Below, piece after piece: positions 14,842 to 23,883 of a stretch of DNA of 64,000 bases; within the stretch, counting starts at the first letter, position 1; each line of letters starts with the position of its first letter. Origin of the DNA: Flavobacterium panici (GTDB lineage: Bacteria; Bacteroidota; Bacteroidia; Flavobacteriales; Flavobacteriaceae); the NCBI RefSeq assembly GCF_903819335.1, contig NZ_CAIJDE010000044.1, positions 79,003 through 143,002 on the forward strand, read 5' to 3'. The notes beneath the pieces are model-generated. The model worked only from the letters and a program-made list of their open reading frames with translations, did no database searches and was not told the DNA's origin. Both the position numbers and the translations under genes were made by a program.

Positions 14842-16215
14842 ATGTCACAAATCGATCTTACCTTAAAAAAAGAGCAAAACAGCACTTTGATTCCCATGGT
14901 TATTTTAACCTCTTTGTTTTTTATTTTTGGATTCGTAACCTGGTTAAACGGGCCGCTGATTCCATTTTTTAAATTAGCGTGCGAACTAACCGAATCACAA
15001 TCGTATTTTGTGACGTTTGCCTTTTATATTGCCTATTTTGTAATGGCGATTCCATCTTCATTTTTAATCGAAAAAGTAGGTTACAAAAACGGAATTTCAT
15101 TAGGTTTAGGCGTAATTGCTGTTGGGGCACTTTTATTTTATCCCGCCGCAGCATCAAGAACTTTTGGATTTTTCCTAATCGCATTATTCGTAATGGGAAC
15201 CGGTTTAGCCGTTTTGCAAACAGCAGCAAATCCGTATGTAGTTGTGATTGGTCCGCGCGAAAGTGCCGCAGCCAGAATCAGCGTTTTAGGAATTGCCAAT
15301 AAACTGGCAGGTTTTCTGGCTCCGTTATTATTGACTTCTTTGGTTTTATCTAATATTGGAGATTATTCTGCCGATAAAATTGCCGTTATGACTTCCGTTC
15401 AAAAAGAAAGTGCTTTAGATGCGTTGGCTTTGCAATTACAAACTCCGTATATTTATATGGCAGTGATTATGGTGGTTTTGGCTGTTTTGGTAAAATTTTC
15501 TCCGCTTCCTGAAATCAATTTAGACGATGAAGGACAAGTAGAACATTTAAGTATTTTCAAACAAATAAAACAAGCCTTCAAACATCCGCAATTGGTTTTT
15601 GGCGTAATCACTTTAATGGTTTATATCGCTGCAGAAGTTCTTGCCGGAGATTCCATCGGCGGATTCGGAAAACAATTGGGAGTTTATGGCGAAAGCGGTT
15701 CTTTTTACTTAAAGCTGACTTCCTTTACCATGACTTTTATGGTTATCGGATATATTTTAGGAATTACATTGATTCCAAAATACGTTTCGCAGGTTTCTGC
15801 CTTAAAAGTATCAGGATTTTTAGGACTTATTTTGGTTGCTTTAATCGTAATACTTTCTCCTAAAATTATGGTTCAATTGCCGGGAATTCCACAATTGCCT
15901 GTTATAATTATTCTAGTTGCTTTATTAGGTTTAGCAAACGCACTTTGTTGGCCGGCAATTTGGCCAATGGCGCTTCAGGATTTAGGAGGATATACAAAAA
16001 TTGGTGGCGCAATTCTAATTATGGGAATTATTGGCGGAGCAGTTTTTCCGTTATTTTACGGTTTACTTGCCGATACAATTAACACCTCAAATGCAGCTTC
16101 AGGAATTACCGAAACAGCAAAAAGCGGAAATCAATTGGCATATTTGATATTATTACCAGCCTATTTAATGATTGTGTTTTTTGCATTCAAAGGACATAAA
16201 TACAGGAAATGGTAA
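14842..16215 (+). CDS. Sugar:H+ symporter, FucP/GluP/NagP type MFS
   Basis: The 457-residue protein has about 12 membrane segments and the family blocks FGFVTWLNGPLIPFFKLACE in helix 1, YFVMAIPSSFLIEKVGYKNG after helix 2, and GLAVLQTAANPYV in helix 4. Members import fucose, glucose/galactose or N-acetylglucosamine across the inner membrane. With a kinase and epimerase upstream and NagB downstream, N-acetylhexosamine import is the likely role. The start at 14842 (MSQIDLTLK) is preferred because the frame upstream to 14770 is composed of the repeat element. Confidence 0.9.
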   Translation: MSQIDLTLKKEQNSTLIPMVILTSLFFIFGFVTWLNGPLIPFFKLACELTESQSYFVTFAFYIAYFVMAIPSSFLIEKVGYKNGISLGLGVIAVGALLFYPAAASRTFGFFLIALFVMGTGLAVLQTAANPYVVVIGPRESAAARISVLGIANKLAGFLAPLLLTSLVLSNIGDYSADKIAVMTSVQKESALDALALQLQTPYIYMAVIMVVLAVLVKFSPLPEINLDDEGQVEHLSIFKQIKQAFKHPQLVFGVITLMVYIAAEVLAGDSIGGFGKQLGVYGESGSFYLKLTSFTMTFMVIGYILGITLIPKYVSQVSALKVSGFLGLILVALIVILSPKIMVQLPGIPQLPVIIILVALLGLANALCWPAIWPMALQDLGGYTKIGGAILIMGIIGGAVFPLFYGLLADTINTSNAASGITETAKSGNQLAYLILLPAYLMIVFFAFKGHKYRKW

Positions 16216-16230
16216 ATAACCCAAAGTAGG

Positions 16231-16330
16231 GTCATTGCGAGGAACGAAGCAACCGCACTAAAAAACTCGACAAAGATTGACGACTTAGTTTGCGGAGTTT
16301 CTAGTGCGATCTCTCCTTCGTCGAGATGAC
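16231..16330. repeat. Imperfect inverted repeat, GTCATTGCGAGGAACGAAGC type
   Basis: GTCATTGCGAGGAACGAAG at the left faces CTTCGTCGAGATGAC at the right, with inner arms CCGCAC / GTGCGATC and CTAGAAACTCCGC-like pairing. Elements beginning GTCATTGCGAGGAACGAAGC are widespread between bacterial genes. The remaining 155 bp to the nagB start show no further feature. Confidence 0.7.
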
Positions 16331-16485
16331 AAGATTGGGAGTAACCTTATAGAACACAAACATTTCATTTAAAAATAAAAAAGCACTCAAACACCCAAAT
16401 TTGAATTGCTCCAGCTCAACTCATGCCTTTTTTAACCCAAACGGCATTCAAAAATTAAATCAAAAACATATTAAAAATATCCACA

Positions 16486-18414
16486 ATGTTAAAAAGTAAA
16501 ATAGACAAAGCAACCGGTTTTGAAAAACGCTTCGAAAACATCAACACTGTTGTTTTTGAAAATTCAGGTGAAGCTTCAAAAGCCGTTGCACAGGAAATTG
16601 CAGCTTTAATCCAGTCGAAACAAAAAGAAAACAAGCCTTGTATTTTAGGTTTGGCAACAGGTTCTTCTCCAAAAGGATTGTATGCAGAATTAGTAAGACT
16701 TCATAAAGAAGAAGGATTAAGTTTTAAAAACGTAATCAGTTTCAATCTGGATGAATATTATCCAATGGAACCTAACTCAATCAACAGTTACGTTCGTTTT
16801 ATGAAAGAACTTTTGTTTGACCATGTTGATATTTTACCTGAAAACGCGCATGTTCCAGACGGACTTTTAACAAAAGAACAAATCGCAGATTACTGCCACG
16901 AATACGAAGCAAAAATCGAAGCTTTAGGCGGAATCGACCTTCAGATTCTTGGAATTGGTGGAAACGGGCATATTGGTTTTAACGAATCGGGTTCGCTTCA
17001 AAACTCAAAAACAAGATTAGTCGCTTTAGACCATATTACAAGAGTTGCGGCAAGTAAAGATTTCTTTGGATTAAATAATACACCGAGAACAGCAATCACA
17101 CTTGGAGTTAAAAAAATTATGGAAGCCAAAAGAGTTATTTTACTGGCTTGGGGAGAAGGAAAAGCAAATATTGTAAAAAGATCTGTTGAAGATGAAGTTA
17201 CAAACAGAGTTCCGGCTTCATTCCTGCAAGAACATGATGATGCTGTTTTTATTTTAGATAAAGAAGCTTCTTCAAAACTAACAAGAATCAACAAACCGTG
17301 GCTTGTTGAAAAAATCGTTTGGACAGATAAACTAACCAGAAAAGCAGTTTTAGGATTGGCACTTGATCTTAAAAAACCAATTTTAATGCTTACCGACGCC
17401 GATTATATCGAAAACGGAATGAGCGATTTATTGGCAGATTCTGGCCCTGCTTACGACATCAACATTAAAATATTCAATAAACTTCAAAACACCATTACAG
17501 GCTGGCCTGGAGGAAAACCAAATGCGGAAGACACCAATCGACCTGAGAGAGCAGAACCTGCTAAAAAACGCGTCTTGATTTTCAGTCCGCATCCTGATGA
17601 TGATATCATTAGTATGGGAGGAACATTCATGCGTCTGCAGGAACAGGGACATGAAGTTCACGTGGCTTATCAGACTTCTGGAAATATCGCTGTTGCGGAT
17701 GATGAAGCATTACGTTTTGCAAGATTCGTGATTGATTACAATGAAAAATTCAATATTAAAAGCGAAGAAGCAGATAACATCTACAAAAAAGCACAAACGT
17801 TTTTAGAGAATAAAAAGAACAGTGAAATTGATATTCCCGAAGTAAGATACATCAAAGGGCTAATCAGAAAAGGTGAAGCGAGAGCAACAAGCCATTTTGT
17901 TGGATTAACTGATGATCAGATTCATTTTATGGAACTTCCTTTTTACGAAACTGGAACAATCGAGAAGAAACCAATCGGACAGGAAGATATTCAATTAACA
18001 ATGGATTTAATTGAAAAAATTAAACCGCATCAAATCTACGCTGCAGGAGATTTAGCAGACCCACACGGTACGCACAAAGTTTGTCTGGACGCTATTTTTG
18101 AAGCTGTAAAAGCTTTAAAACCAAAACCATTTATGAACGACTGCTGGTTATGGTTATACAGAGGCGCTTGGCAGGAATGGGGAATTGACGAAGTTGAAAT
18201 GGCTGTTCCAATGAGCCCGGATCAGGTTTTGGCAAAACGCCACGGTATCTTCAAACACCAATCACAAAAAGACGGTGTTGTTTTTCAGGGAACAGATTCA
18301 AGAGAGTTCTGGCAGAGAGCCGAAGACCGAAACCGTGAAACCGCACAAGTCTACCAACAAATGGGACTTTCAAGCTACGCAGCAATGGAGGCTTTCGTGA
18401 GATGGCATTATTAA
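16486..18414 (+). CDS. nagB: Glucosamine-6-phosphate deaminase fused to PIG-L domain
   Basis: The 642-residue protein has two domains. Residues about 20-270 are NagB: LATGSSPKG (phosphate loop), SFNLDEYYPM (Asp89, the catalytic base position) and LGIGGNGHIGFNES (His162, Glu167). NagB converts glucosamine-6-P to fructose-6-P and ammonia. Residues about 365-630 are a PIG-L/LmbE-type zinc de-N-acetylase domain, with the metal motif SPHPDDD starting at His369 and a later DPHGTH metal segment. Length and fusion match the long NagB form common in Bacteroidetes. No nagA gene is present, so the PIG-L domain may remove the acetyl group from GlcNAc-6-P first; that is inference. It follows the symporter gene after a repeat. 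Confidence 0.9.
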   Translation: MLKSKIDKATGFEKRFENINTVVFENSGEASKAVAQEIAALIQSKQKENKPCILGLATGSSPKGLYAELVRLHKEEGLSFKNVISFNLDEYYPMEPNSINSYVRFMKELLFDHVDILPENAHVPDGLLTKEQIADYCHEYEAKIEALGGIDLQILGIGGNGHIGFNESGSLQNSKTRLVALDHITRVAASKDFFGLNNTPRTAITLGVKKIMEAKRVILLAWGEGKANIVKRSVEDEVTNRVPASFLQEHDDAVFILDKEASSKLTRINKPWLVEKIVWTDKLTRKAVLGLALDLKKPILMLTDADYIENGMSDLLADSGPAYDINIKIFNKLQNTITGWPGGKPNAEDTNRPERAEPAKKRVLIFSPHPDDDIISMGGTFMRLQEQGHEVHVAYQTSGNIAVADDEALRFARFVIDYNEKFNIKSEEADNIYKKAQTFLENKKNSEIDIPEVRYIKGLIRKGEARATSHFVGLTDDQIHFMELPFYETGTIEKKPIGQEDIQLTMDLIEKIKPHQIYAAGDLADPHGTHKVCLDAIFEAVKALKPKPFMNDCWLWLYRGAWQEWGIDEVEMAVPMSPDQVLAKRHGIFKHQSQKDGVVFQGTDSREFWQRAEDRNRETAQVYQQMGLSSYAAMEAFVRWHY

Positions 18415-18416
18415 GT

Positions 18417-18560
18417 TGCTAAGGTTCTGAGATGCTAAGATTCTAAGTTTAATAAAATGGGTTTATAGTTTGCCACGAATTACACAAATTTCCACAAATT
18501 AAATTCGTGATAATTCGTGCAATTGCTTCGCCTGTTCGCTATCGCTCGAGTCGTGGAAAA
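18417..18560. repeat. Short repeats in the nagB-glmM gap
   Basis: GCTAAGGTTCTGAGATGCTA followed by similar AGATTCTAAG forms a short direct repeat (18417-18448). From 18471, GCCACGAATTACACAAATTT pairs imperfectly with the inverted ATTCGTGATAATTCGTGC and the later GTCGTGG. This resembles intergenic repeats of other Bacteroidetes. No gene is supported. Confidence 0.6.
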
Positions 18561-18618
18561 AAAAATCATTTTAATCCTTTTAATCTGTGGCAAAAAATAA
18601 AAATAATAATAAGTAAAA

Positions 18619-20001
18619 ATGGCATTAATAAAATCAATTTCAGGAATACGAGGTACAATTGGCGGGGTTGTCAATGAAAATTTGACTCCGGTAAATGCGG
18701 TGAAATTTGCCGCGGCTTACGGAATGTGGCTTAAAAGTGAAAACTCAAATCAATCATTAACCGTAATTATAGGGAGAGACGCCCGAATTTCGGGAGAAAT
18801 GATTAGTAATCTGGTTTCGAATACGTTGACAGGTTTAGGAATTAATGTGGTTGATATTGGTTTGTCGACAACGCCAACTGTTGAGGTTGCCGTAACATTG
18901 GATAAAGTAGATGGTGGAATTATCATCACAGCAAGTCATAATCCGAAACAATGGAACGCTTTAAAATTATTAAACAATAAAGGAGAATTTTTAAATGCTG
19001 AAGCAGGAGAAAAAATCCTGAAAATCGCAGAAGATGAAAATTTTCTATTTGCAGAAGTCGATGATTTAGGAAAATACGAAAAGAAAGAAGGTTACATCGA
19101 AAAACATATTGATGAAGTTTTAAAATTAGCTTTAGTTGATGTTGAAGCCATTAAAAAAGCCAATTTCAAAGTGGTTGTTGATGCTGTTAATTCTACGGGC
19201 GGAATTGCGATTCCGAGTTTACTGGAAAAATTGGGAGTTGAATGCGTGAAATTATATTGTGAACCAAACGGACATTTTCCGCATAATCCGGAACCTTTAA
19301 AAGAACATTTGACAGATATTTCAGAATTGGTCGTAACAGAAAAAGCCGATTTCGGAATAGTGGTTGATCCTGATGTTGATCGTCTGGCGATTATTTGCGA
19401 AGACGGTTCAATGTTTGGCGAAGAATACACTTTGGTCGCTTGCGCCGATTATGTTTTGGGGAAAACAAAAGGGGATACGGTTTCTAATTTATCCTCTTCG
19501 AGGGCATTACGTGATATTACTTTAAAACATGGCGGAAAATATCAGGCAAGTGCGGTTGGCGAAGTAAATGTTGTCGAATTAATGAAAAGTACAAATGCCA
19601 TTATAGGCGGAGAAGGCAACGGTGGAATTATTTATCCGTCATCACATTACGGGAGAGATTCATTAGTTGGAACGGCGTTGTTTTTATCGCATTTGGCAAA
19701 TGAAAAAGTTTCATGTAAAACGCTTCGCGAAAGTTATCCGGATTATTACATGAGCAAAAGTAAAATTGAGTTAACACCGAAAATTAATGTCGACGAAATT
19801 TTGGAAAAAATCACTCAAAAATTCAAAAATGAAAATCCGAATTGCATCGATGGAGTTAAAATAGATTTTGACGAAGAATGGGTGCATTTGAGAAAATCAA
19901 ATACAGAACCAATCATTAGAATTTACACCGAAAGTAAGTCGCAGAAAAATGCAGATGAATTGGCAGAAAAATTCATCTCAATCATTAAAAATTTAGTGTA
20001 A
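18619..20001 (+). CDS. glmM: Phosphoglucosamine mutase-like phosphohexomutase
   Basis: The 460-residue protein has the four-domain alpha-D-phosphohexomutase architecture: RGTIGG near the start, the phosphoserine loop TASHNP (Ser106), the Mg-binding loop DPDVDR (Asp250, Asp252, Asp254), the sugar-specificity loop GGEGNGG, and the C-terminal phosphate-binding loop RKSNTEPIIRIY. Such enzymes interconvert hexosamine-1-P and -6-P. In a normal genome GlmM makes GlcN-1-P for the cell wall; here, after nagB in a catabolic locus, it could convert GlcNAc-1-P to GlcNAc-6-P. Whether this is the only glmM of the genome cannot be told from the window. Confidence 0.88.
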   Translation: MALIKSISGIRGTIGGVVNENLTPVNAVKFAAAYGMWLKSENSNQSLTVIIGRDARISGEMISNLVSNTLTGLGINVVDIGLSTTPTVEVAVTLDKVDGGIIITASHNPKQWNALKLLNNKGEFLNAEAGEKILKIAEDENFLFAEVDDLGKYEKKEGYIEKHIDEVLKLALVDVEAIKKANFKVVVDAVNSTGGIAIPSLLEKLGVECVKLYCEPNGHFPHNPEPLKEHLTDISELVVTEKADFGIVVDPDVDRLAIICEDGSMFGEEYTLVACADYVLGKTKGDTVSNLSSSRALRDITLKHGGKYQASAVGEVNVVELMKSTNAIIGGEGNGGIIYPSSHYGRDSLVGTALFLSHLANEKVSCKTLRESYPDYYMSKSKIELTPKINVDEILEKITQKFKNENPNCIDGVKIDFDEEWVHLRKSNTEPIIRIYTESKSQKNADELAEKFISIIKNLV

Positions 20002-20234
20002 AATGATCGTTCAAAAATCGATCTCAGTTTAAATAAAAATTTTATTCTAAATCGAATAAAGTGCTGATTTTAAAATAATAAAAAAATCATTTAACTGCGA
20101 TTTTTAATTAAATGGATATCAAAATAAATGATTTGGTTTTCGATTGATAATAAAATTTTTTAGACAAATTTTTAAATTCTTACAAGATAAATATTTGAAA
20201 ATGATAAGAATTTAATAATACTTTTTCTAAAAAA

Positions 20235-20318
20235 TGTGCTCGAAAACACTTTTTTTATGTGCACGAACACATTTTTTCGGTTTTGTCATTGTTTATTAAA
20301 AAATATTATTTAGTTTAG
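20235..20318 (+). promoter_or_regulatory. LacI operators and promoter of the SusCD operon
   Basis: Operators TGTGCTCGAAAACA (20235-20248) and TGTGCACGAACACA (20258-20271) are 23 bp apart. The promoter follows as TTG (20289-20291), a 19-bp spacer and TAGTTTAG (20311-20318), 39 bp after the second operator. A leader of about 300 bp then runs to the susC ATG. It is very A-rich and I see no riboswitch or small gene in it; the rest of the gap from 20002 is also featureless. Confidence 0.8.
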
Positions 20319-20624
20319 CCATAGTTAAGTCAAAAAACAGCTTTTTTTTATCCATTTTTTTAAGCTTAAAAATCAATTTTAAAACTCAAAAAAGGACTTC
20401 CTAAAAAATAAATAAGCAGCTGATTATTAAAAGAAAAAAAATAAAATAAGAATATCAATTAAGAAAAATAACCAAACGAAAACAAAAACAAAAAACAGAC
20501 AAAAATTATGAATTCAAAAAAAACATAACCGACCCATTTCGCTTTGTGTTTGAAAAAGCCTTAACCAATTTTTACTCACGCAAAGTTTGCTTTTCACATT
20601 AACCATTAAACTAACCAGAATAAT

Positions 20625-23600
20625 ATGAAAAAAAGTAACAAGTTACTATACAGTAACTATCAGGAAATAAAATTTAATTTAAAGACATTACTCACGGTCT
20701 TATTTCTGATAGTTTCTGTTTTTAAAGTAAGCGCAGTTTCTTCTACAGAAAATGAGAAGAAATCAGAAATTATAAATAAAGAGTCAGAAGCAGATATAAC
20801 AATTAAAGGTACTGTCTTAGATGAATTAGGGCAGCCAATGATTGGTGTTACCATTGTACCGAAAGGATCGTCAAGAGGAACAACCACTGATTTTGACGGA
20901 AGTTATACAATAGTAGTTCCTGCCGCTACAGAAGCCCTTTTGTTTTCATACGTAGGTTACGAAACAAAAGAAGTTGCAATTGCCGGACAAACCACAATTA
21001 AAGTCTCATTAGTACCATCGTCAAAAAGTTTAAATGAGGTTATTATTGTAGGTTACGGAACTCAAAAGAAGAAAAATGTATTAGGAGCAATGTCTTCTGT
21101 AAAAGGAGAAACGCTTACTTTATCTTCAGCGCCATCAGTTTTAACAGCACTTCAGGGAAAAGTGGCGGGTTTGCAAATCGTACAAAACAGTGCTCAGCCA
21201 GGTGGTGGATTTAATATCCAGATTCGTGGTGCGGGTTCTATTAATGCAAGCAACGATCCTTTAGTTGTTATTGATGGATTTCCGGTTACAAATTTACAAC
21301 AGCCGGGAACAGGAAACCGTTATGATGGTGGTACGCAGAGTATCTTAAACTCATTTAACCCAAATGATATCGAATCTATAGAGGTTTTAAAAGATGCCAG
21401 TGCTTCTGCAATTTATGGTGCAAGAGCTGCAAATGGTGTCATTATGATTACAACCAAAAAAGGAAAAGAAGGAGATGTAAGAGTTGATTATTCTGGTTCA
21501 TATTCGTACCAAAAATATAATGATAGTTATGAGGTACTGGATTTACAGGAATGGATGCAGCTAAGAAATGACGCTGCCAGAGAAAACTGGGAATTTATTA
21601 ATAAAGTATATCCATATTCTCCAAAAACATTGGAAGAAGCAAATGCTGCTCCTGTTAACGGAATTCCGTTTAAAAGATTCTATTCTGATGAGCAGATTAG
21701 AAATGCCGGAAAAGGAACAGACTGGCTTGGACTAGTGACAAGAGATGGAATGGTGCAGCAAAATAACCTTTCTATACGAGGCGGGACAAAATCGACTAAA
21801 TATTTTTTATCAGGAAACTTATTCAATCAGGAAGGAATTGTTAAAAATTCAGGATTAAAAAGAAGTACGGTTCATTTTAGCATTGATCAAAAACTAACTG
21901 ATTATGTCACTTTTGGAATGAATATGACTAAAAGCCGAATCAAAAATCAAAACTCACAATTAGGCGGTGATCAATTTGAAAATTCAGGAATTATAAGATC
22001 TGCTATACAGCAAAGTCCAAATATTGAAGCAATTGATGAATTTGGTAATTATCCAATTAACCCGGATAATGCTTTAGAACCAAATCCATACTCATTGTTA
22101 ACAATTACAGACGAAGGAGTAATAGACAGAACACTGACCAATTTTTATGCAGAAATAAAACCATTAAAAGGTCTTACTGCAAGAGTTCAGGCAGGTTTTG
22201 ATCAGGGCGAGACAAGCAGAGGTAATTATTTGCCAAGAACTACCCTGTATGGGCAATTAGAAAATGGTAAAGCAACTTTCAATACACAAAAAAAGAATGA
22301 TGATTTACTAGATGTTATATTGACCTATAATACGAAAATTGGAGACGACAACTCTTTTACTTTTATGGCAGGTTATTCTCAGTCAACCTACAGAAATGAA
22401 AGAGCATCATTAGGAAACAGTAATTTTATCACAGATGCTTTTTTATGGCATAATATGAATGCAGGAGCAGGAACAAAATTAACTACATCATCAAAAAATG
22501 AAGACAGTTACCGTTCATATTTTTCAAGAGTAAACTACTCTTATAAAGACAAATATCTGTTAACTTCTACCATCCGTCGTGACGGAGTAAGTTTCTTTGC
22601 AGCAAATAAAAAATATGCTTTGTTTCCATCAATTTCGGTGGGTTGGGATGTGTCGCAAGAACCATTCATGAAAGGTATTACAGATTATGTATCACAACTT
22701 AAACTGCGATTTGGTTATGGTTCTGTTGGTAATTCTGCCGGACTTTCTAAAGGGGCATTTTATGCACAGCCAGCTTATTTAAACTCAGATGAATCAATTT
22801 GGACTGGAGTATTTGCCAGCAGATTAGAAAATCCTGATTTGAAATGGGAAACAACGACAGAAAAGAATTTTGGTGTTGATTTTGAATTATTAAACAGAAG
22901 AATATCAGGTTCGGTAGAGGTATATGAAAGAGTAGTTTCTGATTTATTAATGGAAAAACCTATTAATAGTTATCATGAAATCAATACTGTTTGGGCAAAT
23001 ATAGGCAGTACACAAACTAAAGGTGTTGAGGTTACTTTAACTTCAAAAAACATCGATACTCAGGATTTTAAATGGAATACAACTTTTACATATTCACAAT
23101 ATAAAACCAATTGGAAAGAAAGAGCTCCAGACTGGAAACCTTCAGTATATATGAGTTACAACGATCCGGTACGTGCACAATACAGCCAGATTGCTGATGG
23201 TATTATGCAGATTGGAGAAGTAGTTCCGGCACAGCCAGATTTATATCCGGGACAAATTAAAATAAAAGATCTTAACGGTTTTGTTAGAGATGCATCTGGA
23301 AATCCGGTTACAGATGAAAAAGGAGTGTTTTTAAGAACCGGAGCACCAGACGGAAAAATTGACGAAGCTGATACTGTTTTACTGGGCTCTGCAGATCCTG
23401 ATTTTTCTGCGGGTTTAAGCAATACAATTATCTGGAAAAACTTCCAATTGAATTTTGTATTTAATGGAATGTTTGGACGAAAAATTGTAGATCAAACCGA
23501 TTTTACTTATGGTGTAACTGCAGTAGGAGTAGCACAAAACGGAAGAAATGCATTAAGAAGTGTTTACGACAGATGGACACCGGATAATCCAACAAACACA

Positions 23601-23873
23601 CGTCCGGGTTCACACTTTGGATATACACAATATGGTTCAGGTGATTTCTTTATGCAGGATGCTTCGTTTGTTCGTTTACAAAGCGTATCGCTTAGTTATA
23701 ATTTTCCACAAAGATGGTTTGGTAAATACATACAGGGAGCAGCCATTAGACTTGATGGGCAAAACCTTTTTACCATTACAAAATATGATGGTATAGATCC
23801 TGAAACAGATGGTTATGCAGCAGCATATCCAAATGTAAAAACATACACAGTAGGAATTGATCTTAAGTTTTAA
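20625..23873 (+). CDS. SusC-family TonB-dependent outer-membrane transporter
   Basis: The 1082-residue protein has a signal sequence, then a carboxypeptidase-like regulatory domain (IKGTVLDELGQPMIGVTIV, GSYTIVVPA, FSYVGYETKEV; about 60-135), the SusC-specific plug (VIIVGYGTQKKKNVLGA, IQIRGAGSIN, ESIEVLKDASASAIYGARAA), and a 22-strand beta-barrel ending VKTYTVGIDLKF. It imports oligosaccharides across the outer membrane using TonB, with the SusD lipoprotein as lid. The extra N-terminal signalling (STN) domain used with ECF sigma/anti-sigma pairs is absent, consistent with control by LacI instead. The susD gene begins 10 bp after its stop. Confidence 0.95.
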   Translation: MKKSNKLLYSNYQEIKFNLKTLLTVLFLIVSVFKVSAVSSTENEKKSEIINKESEADITIKGTVLDELGQPMIGVTIVPKGSSRGTTTDFDGSYTIVVPAATEALLFSYVGYETKEVAIAGQTTIKVSLVPSSKSLNEVIIVGYGTQKKKNVLGAMSSVKGETLTLSSAPSVLTALQGKVAGLQIVQNSAQPGGGFNIQIRGAGSINASNDPLVVIDGFPVTNLQQPGTGNRYDGGTQSILNSFNPNDIESIEVLKDASASAIYGARAANGVIMITTKKGKEGDVRVDYSGSYSYQKYNDSYEVLDLQEWMQLRNDAARENWEFINKVYPYSPKTLEEANAAPVNGIPFKRFYSDEQIRNAGKGTDWLGLVTRDGMVQQNNLSIRGGTKSTKYFLSGNLFNQEGIVKNSGLKRSTVHFSIDQKLTDYVTFGMNMTKSRIKNQNSQLGGDQFENSGIIRSAIQQSPNIEAIDEFGNYPINPDNALEPNPYSLLTITDEGVIDRTLTNFYAEIKPLKGLTARVQAGFDQGETSRGNYLPRTTLYGQLENGKATFNTQKKNDDLLDVILTYNTKIGDDNSFTFMAGYSQSTYRNERASLGNSNFITDAFLWHNMNAGAGTKLTTSSKNEDSYRSYFSRVNYSYKDKYLLTSTIRRDGVSFFAANKKYALFPSISVGWDVSQEPFMKGITDYVSQLKLRFGYGSVGNSAGLSKGAFYAQPAYLNSDESIWTGVFASRLENPDLKWETTTEKNFGVDFELLNRRISGSVEVYERVVSDLLMEKPINSYHEINTVWANIGSTQTKGVEVTLTSKNIDTQDFKWNTTFTYSQYKTNWKERAPDWKPSVYMSYNDPVRAQYSQIADGIMQIGEVVPAQPDLYPGQIKIKDLNGFVRDASGNPVTDEKGVFLRTGAPDGKIDEADTVLLGSADPDFSAGLSNTIIWKNFQLNFVFNGMFGRKIVDQTDFTYGVTAVGVAQNGRNALRSVYDRWTPDNPTNTRPGSHFGYTQYGSGDFFMQDASFVRLQSVSLSYNFPQRWFGKYIQGAAIRLDGQNLFTITKYDGIDPETDGYAAAYPNVKTYTVGIDLKF

Positions 23874-23883
23874 TCAAAAAGAC

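Noticed and set aside
14979..15302. 107-codon frame inside the symporter gene
   Set aside because: It overlaps the transporter in another frame and is rich in Arg, Cys and Phe as expected from frame-shifted membrane codons.
16486..18414. Loss of a catalytic residue in NagB (Asn160 where E. coli has Asp)
   Set aside because: The GNGHIGFNE form is, to my knowledge, normal in other bacterial NagB proteins such as those of Bacillus.
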